The notes below the pieces were generated by a model. That model had not been told where the DNA came from. It was given only the letters and a program-made list of their open reading frames with translations, and made no database searches. Positions 1-7,261 of a stretch of 9,271 nucleotides of DNA are shown in pieces (the first letter of the stretch is position 1; each line of letters opens with the position of its first letter). The translations under genes were made by a program, and so were the position numbers. The stretch spans positions 2,405 to 11,675 of the forward strand of contig DUJK01000186.1 of NCBI GenBank assembly GCA_013329925.1, written 5' to 3'. Source of the DNA: Candidatus Poseidoniaceae archaeon. GTDB taxonomy: Archaea; Thermoplasmatota; Poseidoniia; Poseidoniales; Poseidoniaceae.

Positions 1-491
1 AAGTATTTTTTTACTAATTCAGGATATTCCTTTAATCCTGAATCCATATCGAGGAATATCACTCCTTGCTCTTCTAAGTCTTCACGAACAGAATGGTATA
101 CTGCTTCGGATTCGTATTGCGCAGTTACTCCACCTAGCCATTTTTGCTCGGCTTCTGGGATTCCCAATCTGTTAAAGGTATTCTTAATGTCCTCGGGTAC
201 ATCGTCCCAATCATTTTCAGTTTGTTTGGATGAGCGCAAGAAGTAAGTGACGTCATCAAATTTTATTGAATCTAACATGCTACAGTTGCCCCAATCTGGC
301 ATAGGACGACTTACGAAATGTCGATACGCTTTAACTCTAATTTCGGTCATCCACTCAGGTTCGTCCTTGAGGCTCGAAATGTCACGCACTACTTGTTCGG
401 ACAAACCCTTGTCAAATCTTATAGTAGCATTTTCGGGGTCGTGAAATCCATACTGGTACTCCCCAACTGCATTATTTGCTTCATCATTCAT
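1..491 (-). CDS. sufB: SufB, Fe-S cluster assembly scaffold subunit (N-terminal 163 residues, cut by window edge)
   Basis: SufB is the scaffold subunit of the cytosolic SufBC(D) complex, on which Fe-S clusters are built before transfer to target proteins. I translated it by hand from the minus strand; the frame is open from the ATG at 491-489 to the left edge (163 codons plus 2 bases). Family motifs seen: YGFHD (14-18), EPEWM (44-48), MPDWG (64-68), a FNRLGIPEAEQKWLGG block (106-121) and AQYESEAVYHS (124-134), all typical of the SufB N-terminal region. The beta-helix core and catalytic Cys/Glu region lie outside the window. The start follows the sufC stop by only 2 nt, and a GGAGG within the last sufC codons sits 7 nt before the ATG, so the two genes are surely co-transcribed and probably translationally coupled. 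SufD is a paralogue, but the conserved N-terminal blocks fit SufB better. Confidence 0.93.
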   Translation of the reverse strand, partial: MNDEANNAVGEYQYGFHDPENATIRFDKGLSEQVVRDISSLKDEPEWMTEIRVKAYRHFVSRPMPDWGNCSMLDSIKFDDVTYFLRSSKQTENDWDDVPEDIKNTFNRLGIPEAEQKWLGGVTAQYESEAVYHSVREDLEEQGVIFLDMDSGLKEYPELVKKY

Positions 492-493
492 AA

Positions 494-1231
494 TTATGCC
501 TCCAACCAGTCATATCCTTGTGCTTCTAATTTTAGGGCTAATTCTGGGCCGCCTGACTTGACAAACTTTCCATCGATCATGGCGTGAACATAATCAGGCT
601 CGACCAGATCTAATAGCCTTTGATAGTGGGTAATCACCAGAAAACCAGTTTCTTCTGCAGTCTCTGTTATGCCTTTTGCGACAAGTTTTAGTGCATCGAT
701 ATCTAAACCAGAGTCAGTCTCATCAAGTAGTGCTAGAGTTGGTTTTAACAACATCATTTGCAACATTTCCAACCGCTTTTTTTCTCCGCCGCTAAATCCA
801 TCATTGACATATCTTGAAAGGAATCCTTTGTTCATGCCTAGTTTATCCATTGCTGCGTTTAGCTCTTTACGGAACTCACGTGCTTTTACTTTTTCATTTC
901 TGACATTGTTTACTGATTTCTTTAAGAAGGTACCAACTTGTACGCCTGGAATCGATGCAGGGTACTGGAATGATAGAAACATCCCTGCTCTCGCTCTTTC
1001 AAATACCTCATATTCGTCAATTTGCTTGCCGCGGTAGAGGATTTCTCCCTTGGTAATCTCGTAGGCTGGGTGCCCCATCAGAACGTGGGCTAGAGTTGAT
1101 TTTCCAGCACCATTCCTGCCCATGATGGCATGTATTTCTCCGGCCTTGATAGTTAAATCAAGACCATTGATGATTTTTGTTCCTTCAACAGAAACGTGAA
1201 GATTTTTGATATCTAATATCACTTCTGACAT
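494..1231 (-). CDS. sufC: SufC, ATPase of the SUF Fe-S assembly complex
   Basis: ABC-type ATPase that drives conformational change in the SufBC(D) scaffold; it is cytosolic and not a transporter. With the ATG at 1231 it has 245 residues, close to the 248 of E. coli SufC. Motifs: Walker A GRNGAGKST (38-46), Q-loop Gln in SFQYP (Q89), signature FSGGEKKR (146-153), Walker B ALLDE followed by the SufC-typical TDSGLDIDALK (167-182), H-loop ITHYQR (H202), and the C-terminal KSGG..L...LE.QGYDWL tail typical of SufC. The ATG is preceded by GGTGGT. An in-frame GTG at 1252 (+7 residues) has a better SD (AAGGAG, 6-nt spacing) and may be the real start; a TTG at 1270 would include that SD in the coding region and is unlikely. 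It is the first gene of the sufC-sufB operon. Confidence 0.95.
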   Translation of the reverse strand: MSEVILDIKNLHVSVEGTKIINGLDLTIKAGEIHAIMGRNGAGKSTLAHVLMGHPAYEITKGEILYRGKQIDEYEVFERARAGMFLSFQYPASIPGVQVGTFLKKSVNNVRNEKVKAREFRKELNAAMDKLGMNKGFLSRYVNDGFSGGEKKRLEMLQMMLLKPTLALLDETDSGLDIDALKLVAKGITETAEETGFLVITHYQRLLDLVEPDYVHAMIDGKFVKSGGPELALKLEAQGYDWLEA

Positions 1232-1252
1232 GTTACCACCAAACACCGCCAC

Positions 1253-1362
1253 AAGATTCTCCTTTATCAATGAGTGTAAAAAAATTGCAACGCAGTATCA
1301 CGGTTTTAGGGTGGCCTAAATAAATAGCAAAGAGTGAAGAACCACTTCAAATTAGCGATAAT
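1253..1362. promoter_or_regulatory. Divergent intergenic promoter region between sufC and the NFU-type gene
   Basis: About 110-130 bp separate the divergent starts. On the plus strand, CTAAATAAATA (1316-1326) resembles an archaeal TATA box; transcription about 25 nt downstream would begin near 1347-1350, leaving a leader of only about 15 nt before the ATG at 1363. The reverse complement of the same box (TATTTATTTAG) or the T-rich stretch at 1278-1286 could serve sufC. No inverted repeat that would clearly mark an operator was seen. The placement is inferred from consensus and spacing only. Confidence 0.4.
1259..1264 (-). promoter_or_regulatory. Shine-Dalgarno sequence bearing on the sufC start
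   Basis: Read on the minus strand, AAGGAG (1264-1259) is followed after 6 nt by an in-frame GTG (1252-1250). This is near-ideal SD geometry for a GTG start giving a 252-residue SufC. It competes with the ATG at 1231, which has only GGTGGT 3 nt upstream. Homologues begin near the ATG, so the sequence alone does not settle the start. Confidence 0.5.
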
Positions 1363-1824
1363 ATGGCAGAAGATGACTTGGTTGCAAAGTATGCTGCCCA
1401 AGCCAGTAAGTCAATTGCTGAGGAAGCGGAAAAACGGATCGCAGAATCTACCAATCCAGAAGAAGAAGCAAGGCTGAAAAGAGAATCTTTGCTAAATCTT
1501 GTTGAAAGTGACGATTTTATACCTGCATTGCTAGCGAGACTGGGCTCAGTAAGGGCTGCATTGGATGGGCATGGTGGGGGTATTGCGGTTCAATCATATC
1601 ATGAGGAATCAATTGATGGTGTGAGTCAATTAGATTTGGTTCTAGATTTGACAGGGGCTTGCTTGTCATGTGGCGCCGCTCCTGGTACTCTTGATGGGAT
1701 AAAGGCTGACTTGGAAGGCGATGATGAAGTACTTAGAATCAGGTACTCGAAAAATCTCTTAGATACCTTCGATGAATTAGGCAGAGAATTTATTCTGGCT
1801 CATGGCAATGTAGAATTCGTTTAA
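1363..1824 (+). CDS. NifU C-terminal-domain (NFU-type) Fe-S scaffold/carrier protein
   Basis: A 153-residue soluble protein. Residues 1-50 form a charged, Glu/Lys/Ala-rich helical stretch with no recognised domain. Residues 55-130 match the NifU C-terminal (NFU) domain: the opening helix and VRAALDGHGGGI (63-74), a beta segment LDLVLDLTGAC, then a CxxC pair (C100, C103) in ACLSCGAAPGTL. NFU proteins bind a [4Fe-4S] cluster between the CxxC motifs of a dimer and pass it to apo-proteins. The motif differs from the common CxxCP..S form, with GAAPGT after the second Cys, so this is a divergent member. Its position opposite sufC-sufB supports a role in the same pathway. There is no SD near the ATG; with the TATA-like box about 40 nt upstream, a very short leader or leaderless transcript is plausible. 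About 25 residues follow the domain and are unassigned. Confidence 0.82.
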   Translation: MAEDDLVAKYAAQASKSIAEEAEKRIAESTNPEEEARLKRESLLNLVESDDFIPALLARLGSVRAALDGHGGGIAVQSYHEESIDGVSQLDLVLDLTGACLSCGAAPGTLDGIKADLEGDDEVLRIRYSKNLLDTFDELGREFILAHGNVEFV

Positions 1825-1863
1825 TTCGGCTTAGTCACCCGTATTGACGGATGAATTCAAATC

Positions 1864-4152
1864 ATGTTGACTGCAGCGGGCACCATGCCTGTATGGTCAG
1901 ATGAGCCTAGACCAAATCCAAATCCTTGCAAAGAGGGTGATGAGGGCTTATTTGAAATCACTAACCGAGACGGCCGGGCTCGATTAGGTAAACTGCATAC
2001 CAAACACGGGATATTAGAAACTCCAACCTTACTCCCTGTGATCAACCCAAACATACGAACAATCGAGCCTCGTGAAATGTGGGACAGATATGGTATAGGG
2101 GCGCTAATTACTAATTCATACATCATCTGGAAGCACGATAATCTCAAGGAAAAAGCAATTGCTGATGGAGTGCATGAACTAATTGATTATCCGGGCATAA
2201 TCATGACTGATTCTGGAACTTTTCAATCATACATCTACGGGGACATTGAGGTGGGAGTTGAAGAGATTGTTGAATTTCAACGGACAATTGGAGTTGATAT
2301 TGCTACAATGTTGGATGTATTTTCTCGGCCAGATATGAAGCACTCAGAGGTTGAAGCTGCCGTTGATGAAACAATTGTACGTGCTCCAGTAAGTGTCAAA
2401 ACCTCGCAAGATACTATGTTAAACGGGCCAATTCAAGGAGGATTATTTCCAGAATTACGTCGCAAATCAGCCACTGAAATGGCAAAGTTTGATTTTTCAG
2501 TACATCCGATTGGAGGAATTGTACCAGTTATGGAACAGCATAGGTATCGCGAGTATGCCAAAATTATGATGTCAACTTTACCTTTCCTGCCCTCAAATAG
2601 ACCTGTACATATGTTTGGTTGTGGTCATCCAATGTTGTTCCCAATGTCAATCGCTTTGGGAGCTGATCTATTCGACTCGGCCGCCTATGCGTTATTTGCT
2701 AGAGATGGCAGAATTTTGTCACCTTGGGGTACAGAGAAATTGGAAGGATTGATTGAATGGCCAATAATGATGCCGTGTATTAGTGGATTTACCCCCGAAG
2801 CGGTGAGAAAGTTGCCAAAAGTTGAACGGATAAAATTGCTCTCCAAATATAACTTAGAAATTACGCTAGCAGAATTGGCTCGATGTCGCCAAGCGGTCAG
2901 GGATGGAACTATTTGGCGTCTAGTAGAACAACGAAGCCATCAACACCCAGCGCTTAGAGATGCGTTTTTATGGCTTACAACCAACCCAGCAACAGCATCA
3001 TTTACCAAATTTATCACCAATGAAATACCGTTAGATGAGACAACAGCATCAAAGGATTACAGTAGTATTGGTTCATTTGAAGATAGTTGGCAATGGGTGG
3101 TTAATTCCCAATTGACTCCGCGTAAAGGTGGAGAACAATGGGGCAGTATGGATACAATAAATCGACCTCACATAGTTGGCGCCAAAAATCTCTTGTCGCA
3201 ACGCTGGCATCAAAGAGATGTTGAGGGAGTTGGCAGTGAACATGTGATGATCTTTTATGGTGATTCTGGGCCCTGGAGAGATAAATGTGACAAAGTAGTT
3301 GCTAAACTTCTTCATCTCATTCCTGGTGTTGAAGTGTTGATCAACACTCCAATTGGACTAATGCCTTACAGTTTAGAGGATTTAAATCCATTTTGTCATG
3401 TAGAAGGCCCTGATTGGATTTGGAAAAATAAGTTGGACATGGTTGTGGTTACTCAAGAACTTGAATCACTTGGTTTAGCCGGGCGCTCTATTATTCCAAT
3501 TGAGTTACGGGCAGAAAATCTTGAATCAAGAATTTACGATAAGATAACTGACGCTGGTTTGGCCATTGATTGTGAACTGACCGAAGGCATGATGGTCATT
3601 GGTTCTGATGATGATTTTAAACTCGCAAGGTTACAACTAAACAGACTAAAGGCCGCTGATAAATTTGCTGTATTGTTCAATGTAGATCACGCAACGGCTC
3701 ATGAATTGTCGGCAGAACTGACCTTTAATGTCAACAAATATGGGCGAATTAAAAATGTGCTTTCAGCTTCTGGAAATCACCTGTCAAGTTTTAGATTAGG
3801 TGATGGAGGCCTGTCGCTTAACAATGCCGGAGCAATTGAATTATTTTCCCGCCGCAGAAGACAATTGCCTAAGCAGTTTAGTGCGACTGATATCAATCCA
3901 TATTCTGGAGAAGGTCTGGCTGTAATTGTGGTTAATTCTGATGCAGAACCATTTGTTCGTAAAGGTCGTAATGTGTTTCATGGTTTCACCATTGCTTGTG
4001 ACCCTTGGCTGCGACCTGGTGAAGCTTGTCTTATTTGCAGTGAGTCTGGTGAGTTAATTGGTCATGGTGTGTCTCAATGCACGGCAAATGAGGTTTCAGT
4101 AATGAAAAAGGGCGTTGCTGTCAAAACACGTGATGGAATAAAACTCGATTAA
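1864..4152 (+). CDS. tgtA: Archaeosine tRNA-guanine(15) transglycosylase (ArcTGT), zinc site degenerate
   Basis: ArcTGT swaps guanine-15 in the tRNA D-loop for preQ0, the first step of archaeosine formation on tRNA. It has 762 residues. The catalytic TIM-barrel spans about 29-365, with MTDSGTFQ (D116, equivalent to Pyrococcus D95), FQRTIGVDI (139-146), GPIQGG, HPIGGIVPVME (214-224) and HMFGCGHP..DLFDSA with nucleophile D271 (equivalent to D249). The Zn ligands C279, C281, C284 and H307 of the Pyrococcus enzyme align by exact spacing to I301, M303, I306 and Y329, so the zinc site is absent. Residues 370-600 form an enlarged middle region containing NRP (433-435) and TPIGLMPYSLEDLNPF (495-510). 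The ArcTGT C2 domain follows at about 600-675, with FRLGDGGLSL, then a PUA domain at about 681-758. The lysine motif of archaeosine synthase ArcS is not seen, so TgtA is the better call. The first about 28 residues are an extension; M8 is an alternative start. No clear SD is present. The gene begins 39 nt after the NFU-type gene. Confidence 0.93.
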   Translation: MLTAAGTMPVWSDEPRPNPNPCKEGDEGLFEITNRDGRARLGKLHTKHGILETPTLLPVINPNIRTIEPREMWDRYGIGALITNSYIIWKHDNLKEKAIADGVHELIDYPGIIMTDSGTFQSYIYGDIEVGVEEIVEFQRTIGVDIATMLDVFSRPDMKHSEVEAAVDETIVRAPVSVKTSQDTMLNGPIQGGLFPELRRKSATEMAKFDFSVHPIGGIVPVMEQHRYREYAKIMMSTLPFLPSNRPVHMFGCGHPMLFPMSIALGADLFDSAAYALFARDGRILSPWGTEKLEGLIEWPIMMPCISGFTPEAVRKLPKVERIKLLSKYNLEITLAELARCRQAVRDGTIWRLVEQRSHQHPALRDAFLWLTTNPATASFTKFITNEIPLDETTASKDYSSIGSFEDSWQWVVNSQLTPRKGGEQWGSMDTINRPHIVGAKNLLSQRWHQRDVEGVGSEHVMIFYGDSGPWRDKCDKVVAKLLHLIPGVEVLINTPIGLMPYSLEDLNPFCHVEGPDWIWKNKLDMVVVTQELESLGLAGRSIIPIELRAENLESRIYDKITDAGLAIDCELTEGMMVIGSDDDFKLARLQLNRLKAADKFAVLFNVDHATAHELSAELTFNVNKYGRIKNVLSASGNHLSSFRLGDGGLSLNNAGAIELFSRRRRQLPKQFSATDINPYSGEGLAVIVVNSDAEPFVRKGRNVFHGFTIACDPWLRPGEACLICSESGELIGHGVSQCTANEVSVMKKGVAVKTRDGIKLD

Positions 4153-4215
4153 TAAATCAGTCATTACGGCGCAGTATTCAAATGGCGTCTGTTATCTCGG
4201 TGAACTGGGAACACC
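4147..4215 (+). promoter_or_regulatory. Possible promoter of the ABC transporter operon
   Basis: There are 63 bp between the tgtA stop and the first ABC gene. ATTAATAAATC, beginning in the last tgtA codons (about 4148-4158), resembles an archaeal TATA box and would place transcription initiation near 4180, with a leader of about 35 nt. No T-tract terminator or hairpin is obvious in the gap, so read-through from tgtA is also possible. Weak call from base composition and spacing. Confidence 0.3.
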
Positions 4216-5226
4216 ATGTCCGACTATGATTACCTCATCCATACCAAGGACCTTTGCAAGTCCTATGGGCCTCACATGGCGTTGGAAAATTTGAACCTCA
4301 AAGTCAATAAAGGCGCTACAGGTTTACTTGGCCCCAATGGTGCGGGCAAGTCGACATTTCTCAAGACGATTCTTGGTTTAATTCAAGCCACTTCAGGAGA
4401 GGGACATGTTCTTGGTCATGACATCAGAACGGAAGGTCCGGCAATTAGATCAAGAATTGGCTATATGCCAGAGTATGATGCATTAAATCCAGAAATGGAA
4501 GCGATTTATCAAGTAAAATACTCAGGTGAATTACTTGGGATGAATCCTACTGTGGCTATGTCTAGAGCCCACGAAGTCCTGCAATATGTTGGCCTTGGCG
4601 AGCAGAGATATCGTAACATCGGAGGTTTTTCAACTGGTATGAAGCAGGCAACTAAGTTGGCATGTAGCATCATTCATGACCCAGAATTAATTATTGCAGA
4701 TGAACCTTCAAATGGACTTGACGCTGTTGCCAGAGAATTCATGATCAGTACATTGCAAAACATGGTTAATGCTGGCGACCGTTCAGTAATGATGGCCTCA
4801 CACTTAATGGATGACGTTGAAAGAGTATGTGAAAATATGGTGTTATTGCACAAGGGTAAACTCGCTGCTCAGGGTAAAATTGCTGACTTGAAAGATATTG
4901 ATCGAGAAATAGAAATCCATGTCTGGGGTAATGCTTCTAAGTTGGAAGAAAGGATGCTATCACTGGATATGGTTGTGAGGAGAGAAGGGCGTATTATGAG
5001 AATTCTCCATGAAGATGAAGATACGACCACTAAGATTCTTACTTGTGCGGCCGAGGTTGGTTCCCAAATTCGCCGCATGCATGAATATGAAGCTTCATTA
5101 GAAGATTTATTCATTGTGATAATGGAGAATCTAGGCTATGAAATCAAAACCAGTGAAGATTTGCTGCGCAGTCCAGTACAAGCCCGGCAAGTTGACGCTC
5201 CGGAATATATGGGTGGTGGGTCTTGA
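4216..5226 (+). CDS. ABC transporter ATPase, ABC-2 exporter type (first module)
   Basis: Cytoplasmic nucleotide-binding subunit, 336 residues, expected to power the permease encoded immediately downstream. Motifs: Walker A GPNGAGKST (39-47), YMPEYD (83-88) with Glu in the usual Q-loop position, as often seen in the ABC-2/CcmA-like group, signature FSTGMKQ (138-144), Walker B LIIADEPSNGLD (158-169; D162, E163) and H-loop H196. After the ATPase core, residues from about 228 to 336 form a C-terminal accessory region (EIEIHVWG...MHEYEASLEDLFI), like the C-terminal extensions common in drug/antibiotic-type ABC-2 ATPases. It is the first gene of a coupled five-gene run; its TGA overlaps the next ATG by one base. 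The ATG at 4216 has only a distant GGTG upstream. The family is certain and the substrate unknown. Confidence 0.93.
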   Translation: MSDYDYLIHTKDLCKSYGPHMALENLNLKVNKGATGLLGPNGAGKSTFLKTILGLIQATSGEGHVLGHDIRTEGPAIRSRIGYMPEYDALNPEMEAIYQVKYSGELLGMNPTVAMSRAHEVLQYVGLGEQRYRNIGGFSTGMKQATKLACSIIHDPELIIADEPSNGLDAVAREFMISTLQNMVNAGDRSVMMASHLMDDVERVCENMVLLHKGKLAAQGKIADLKDIDREIEIHVWGNASKLEERMLSLDMVVRREGRIMRILHEDEDTTTKILTCAAEVGSQIRRMHEYEASLEDLFIVIMENLGYEIKTSEDLLRSPVQARQVDAPEYMGGGS

Positions 5227-6272
5227 TGGATGAACAAACTGTTACTCAAACACCAGATAATGCTGATATTAGTTTCACTGAAACCACTCCAGTGACTGGC
5301 CAAGGTAGAATGGATGCAGCATGGGGATCTCGTGATGGAGACGAATCGGCAACCGCTCAAGTGGCAACAAATAATGCCTCAGTTGGTTACGTCTTTGAAC
5401 AAGTATATCGCCCATGGAATGGAACTTTAAATCCTCGCTGGATGCGTAATTGGGCTATACTAAGGCATCATGTTTTGGGGATATTCCGTAAGGGTCATCG
5501 ACCGTGGGGTTGGCCAACTAAACTATTCATGGTGCTAGTGTTTATTGCTTCTCTGGGAGATGTTGCCTTAACATTACTTTCGTCACTGATTGGTAGTCCA
5601 GAATTACATACTATGTGGGGAGTTAATCGAGACAATCTTTATGCCCATGTTCTTGGATTCTTTCCTCGAAATGTTCTGTATTTTCCAATCCTTGCTGCAC
5701 TACTTGTTGGTGGAATGATTTCCGAGGATCGCAACCACGGGACTTCAGCGCTATATTTCTCCCGTCCAATCAGCCGTTTTGACTATCTGATGATGAAATA
5801 TATCTCGGTAGCAATGATTCAAGCCATTGTCGTATTGTTTACTTTGATGATTTACTACTTCGTGGAAATTGTTGCGATGGGCCGAGGCTGGGCTTGGATT
5901 ATCGATACTTTTCCATTATTCATTGCCGCATTTATTGGCGGTCTAATGTTGGTCATTACATACACCAGTATCGGTCTAGGTTTGTCCAGTGTTTCTAAGG
6001 GTAAATTCTTCCCGGGAATTGGCTTAGTAGCAATTGTTTTAGGGACTAAAACCTTGGCTATTTTAGTATCAAACCTGTTCGAAAGAGACATCATGTATCT
6101 ACTCTCTCCCTATGATTGTTTAGCACATGTAGGTCAAGCATTAATCGGTACTCAGACTACCTATGATCAATATTCTTGGACATGGTCGTTTGCTTCAATC
6201 GTGTTGATGAATGCCTTTTTCATATACATTATGTCATCAAGAGTAGCTTCAATGGAGGTGACTAGAGAATGA
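5226..6272 (+). CDS. ABC-2-type permease subunit (first module)
   Basis: Integral membrane subunit, 348 residues, paired with the ATPase just upstream. Residues 1-75 are hydrophilic, rich in Thr, Asp and Gln, and probably an unstructured cytoplasmic tail. About six membrane segments are visible: roughly 98-122, 148-166, 190-215, 226-250, 262-284 and 318-337. The stretch GGMISEDRNHGTSALYFSRPISR around 162-184 is the family-typical GxI..E...GT...L.S.PISR block that follows TM2 in ABC-2 permeases. The start is chosen at the ATG at 5226 (TGATG overlap with the upstream stop) rather than the TTG 3 nt earlier, because GGTGGTGGG at 5212-5220 gives proper SD spacing to the ATG. It ends in an ATGA overlap with the next gene. 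The transported substrate cannot be deduced. Confidence 0.88.
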   Translation: MDEQTVTQTPDNADISFTETTPVTGQGRMDAAWGSRDGDESATAQVATNNASVGYVFEQVYRPWNGTLNPRWMRNWAILRHHVLGIFRKGHRPWGWPTKLFMVLVFIASLGDVALTLLSSLIGSPELHTMWGVNRDNLYAHVLGFFPRNVLYFPILAALLVGGMISEDRNHGTSALYFSRPISRFDYLMMKYISVAMIQAIVVLFTLMIYYFVEIVAMGRGWAWIIDTFPLFIAAFIGGLMLVITYTSIGLGLSSVSKGKFFPGIGLVAIVLGTKTLAILVSNLFERDIMYLLSPYDCLAHVGQALIGTQTTYDQYSWTWSFASIVLMNAFFIYIMSSRVASMEVTRE

Positions 6273-7261
6273 TGCCAGATTTTCATCAAGAAGGCCAACC
6301 TGAAGTCAAGGAATGGGCTCCAGAACAAGAAGCCCCAGTCATATTAATTGAAAATCTTTCAAAAACATATGGGAAAATTCATGCTCTAAGTGGTGTAACT
6401 CTAGCATTAAGTGGCGGTGTTACCGGAATTCTAGGAATGAATGGTGCGGGTAAATCTACTCTGTTCAAGATATTGATGGGGAAATTAAAACCAAGTTCTG
6501 GGCAAGTCCGTTTGTTTGGAACTAATCCTTGGAAGAACCCAGCACCTTACTCACGCGTTGGTTTTGTTCCAGAAGGTGAGAAGATGCACGACTGGATGAC
6601 CGCACATGACTTCATCTCAACCTTTGCCCGTCTTGATGGGCTAACACGTGATGAAGCTAAATTAGAGGCTGATAGAGTACTAGATTTCGTCGGCTTGGGC
6701 GATGTGGCTCACAAACAAATTGGCAGGTTCTCAAAAGGTATGCGTCAACGAACAAAAATTGCTCATGCTTTAGTCAATAATCCAGATTTGATAATTCTAG
6801 ATGAACCTCTGCAGGGCTGTGATCCACTGGCTAGAACTACCATTATGAACGTGATTAGAGAATTAGGCAGAATGGGCAGAACAGTCATAGTAAGCAGCCA
6901 TATTTTGAGTGAGATTGAACGAATTACTGAGCAGATTGTCATCCTTCATCATGGTAGGTTATTGGCACTTGGTAACCTTCACGCGATTCGAGAAAGGTTA
7001 GATAACATCCCTCACAGGATTGAGATTGGTACAGATGGGCCCAAAAAGTTGGCTAAAAGCGTGATAGATATCGAATCTGTTCACGGCATAATGTTTCAAA
7101 GCGATTCGGTGCTGTCAGTGCAAACTCATAATTTAGGGGATTTCCACAATAATCTACCCAAAGCAATTATTGAAGGCGGGCACAAAGTGACCTCAATCGA
7201 TAACCCTGATGATGACCTTGAGTCAATATTGGGCTACTTAACAAGCGGGAGTCGATTGTAA
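6269..7261 (+). CDS. ABC transporter ATPase, ABC-2 exporter type (second module)
   Basis: Cytoplasmic ATPase, 330 residues, with about 23 extra acidic residues before the core. Motifs: Walker A GMNGAGKST (56-64), FVPEGEK (99-105) with Glu at the Q-loop position, signature FSKGMRQR (154-161), Walker B LIILDEP (174-180; D178, E179) with D-loop LQGCDP where most relatives have LxGLDP, and H-loop SSH (H211). A C-terminal accessory region of about 85 residues follows (about 245-330). It overlaps the preceding permease by 4 nt (ATGA) and has the strongest SD of the operon, GGAGGTG at 6254-6260, 8 nt before the ATG at 6269; a second in-frame ATG follows directly. It resembles the first-module ATPase in layout but differs clearly in sequence, so it is not a recent duplicate. 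Likely partner: the next permease. Confidence 0.92.
   Translation: MMPDFHQEGQPEVKEWAPEQEAPVILIENLSKTYGKIHALSGVTLALSGGVTGILGMNGAGKSTLFKILMGKLKPSSGQVRLFGTNPWKNPAPYSRVGFVPEGEKMHDWMTAHDFISTFARLDGLTRDEAKLEADRVLDFVGLGDVAHKQIGRFSKGMRQRTKIAHALVNNPDLIILDEPLQGCDPLARTTIMNVIRELGRMGRTVIVSSHILSEIERITEQIVILHHGRLLALGNLHAIRERLDNIPHRIEIGTDGPKKLAKSVIDIESVHGIMFQSDSVLSVQTHNLGDFHNNLPKAIIEGGHKVTSIDNPDDDLESILGYLTSGSRL

Noticed and set aside
247..587. Open frames on the plus strand
   Set aside because: They lie antisense to sufB and the end of sufC, and their products show no domain or sensible composition.
669..1037. 122-codon plus-strand frame
   Set aside because: Entirely antisense to the conserved sufC coding sequence; Ser/Phe-rich shadow translation.
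1825..1863. Possible small RNA or terminator between the NFU gene and tgtA
   Set aside because: Only 39 bp with no hairpin or T-tract visible.
2988..3053. Repeated CAACAGCATCA in tgtA
   Set aside because: Only 11 bases, two copies inside coding sequence, explained by recurring Thr/Ala/Ser codons.
1864..4152. Reading the tgtA product as archaeosine synthase (ArcS)
   Set aside because: Both transglycosylase aspartates are present and the ArcS lysine-containing PC...KPY motif is not seen.
4216..7261. Glu instead of Gln in the Q-loop of both ABC ATPases as a sign of inactivity
   Set aside because: YMPE/FVPEG forms are common in active ABC-2 exporter ATPases; Walker A, Walker B Glu and H-loop His are intact in both.
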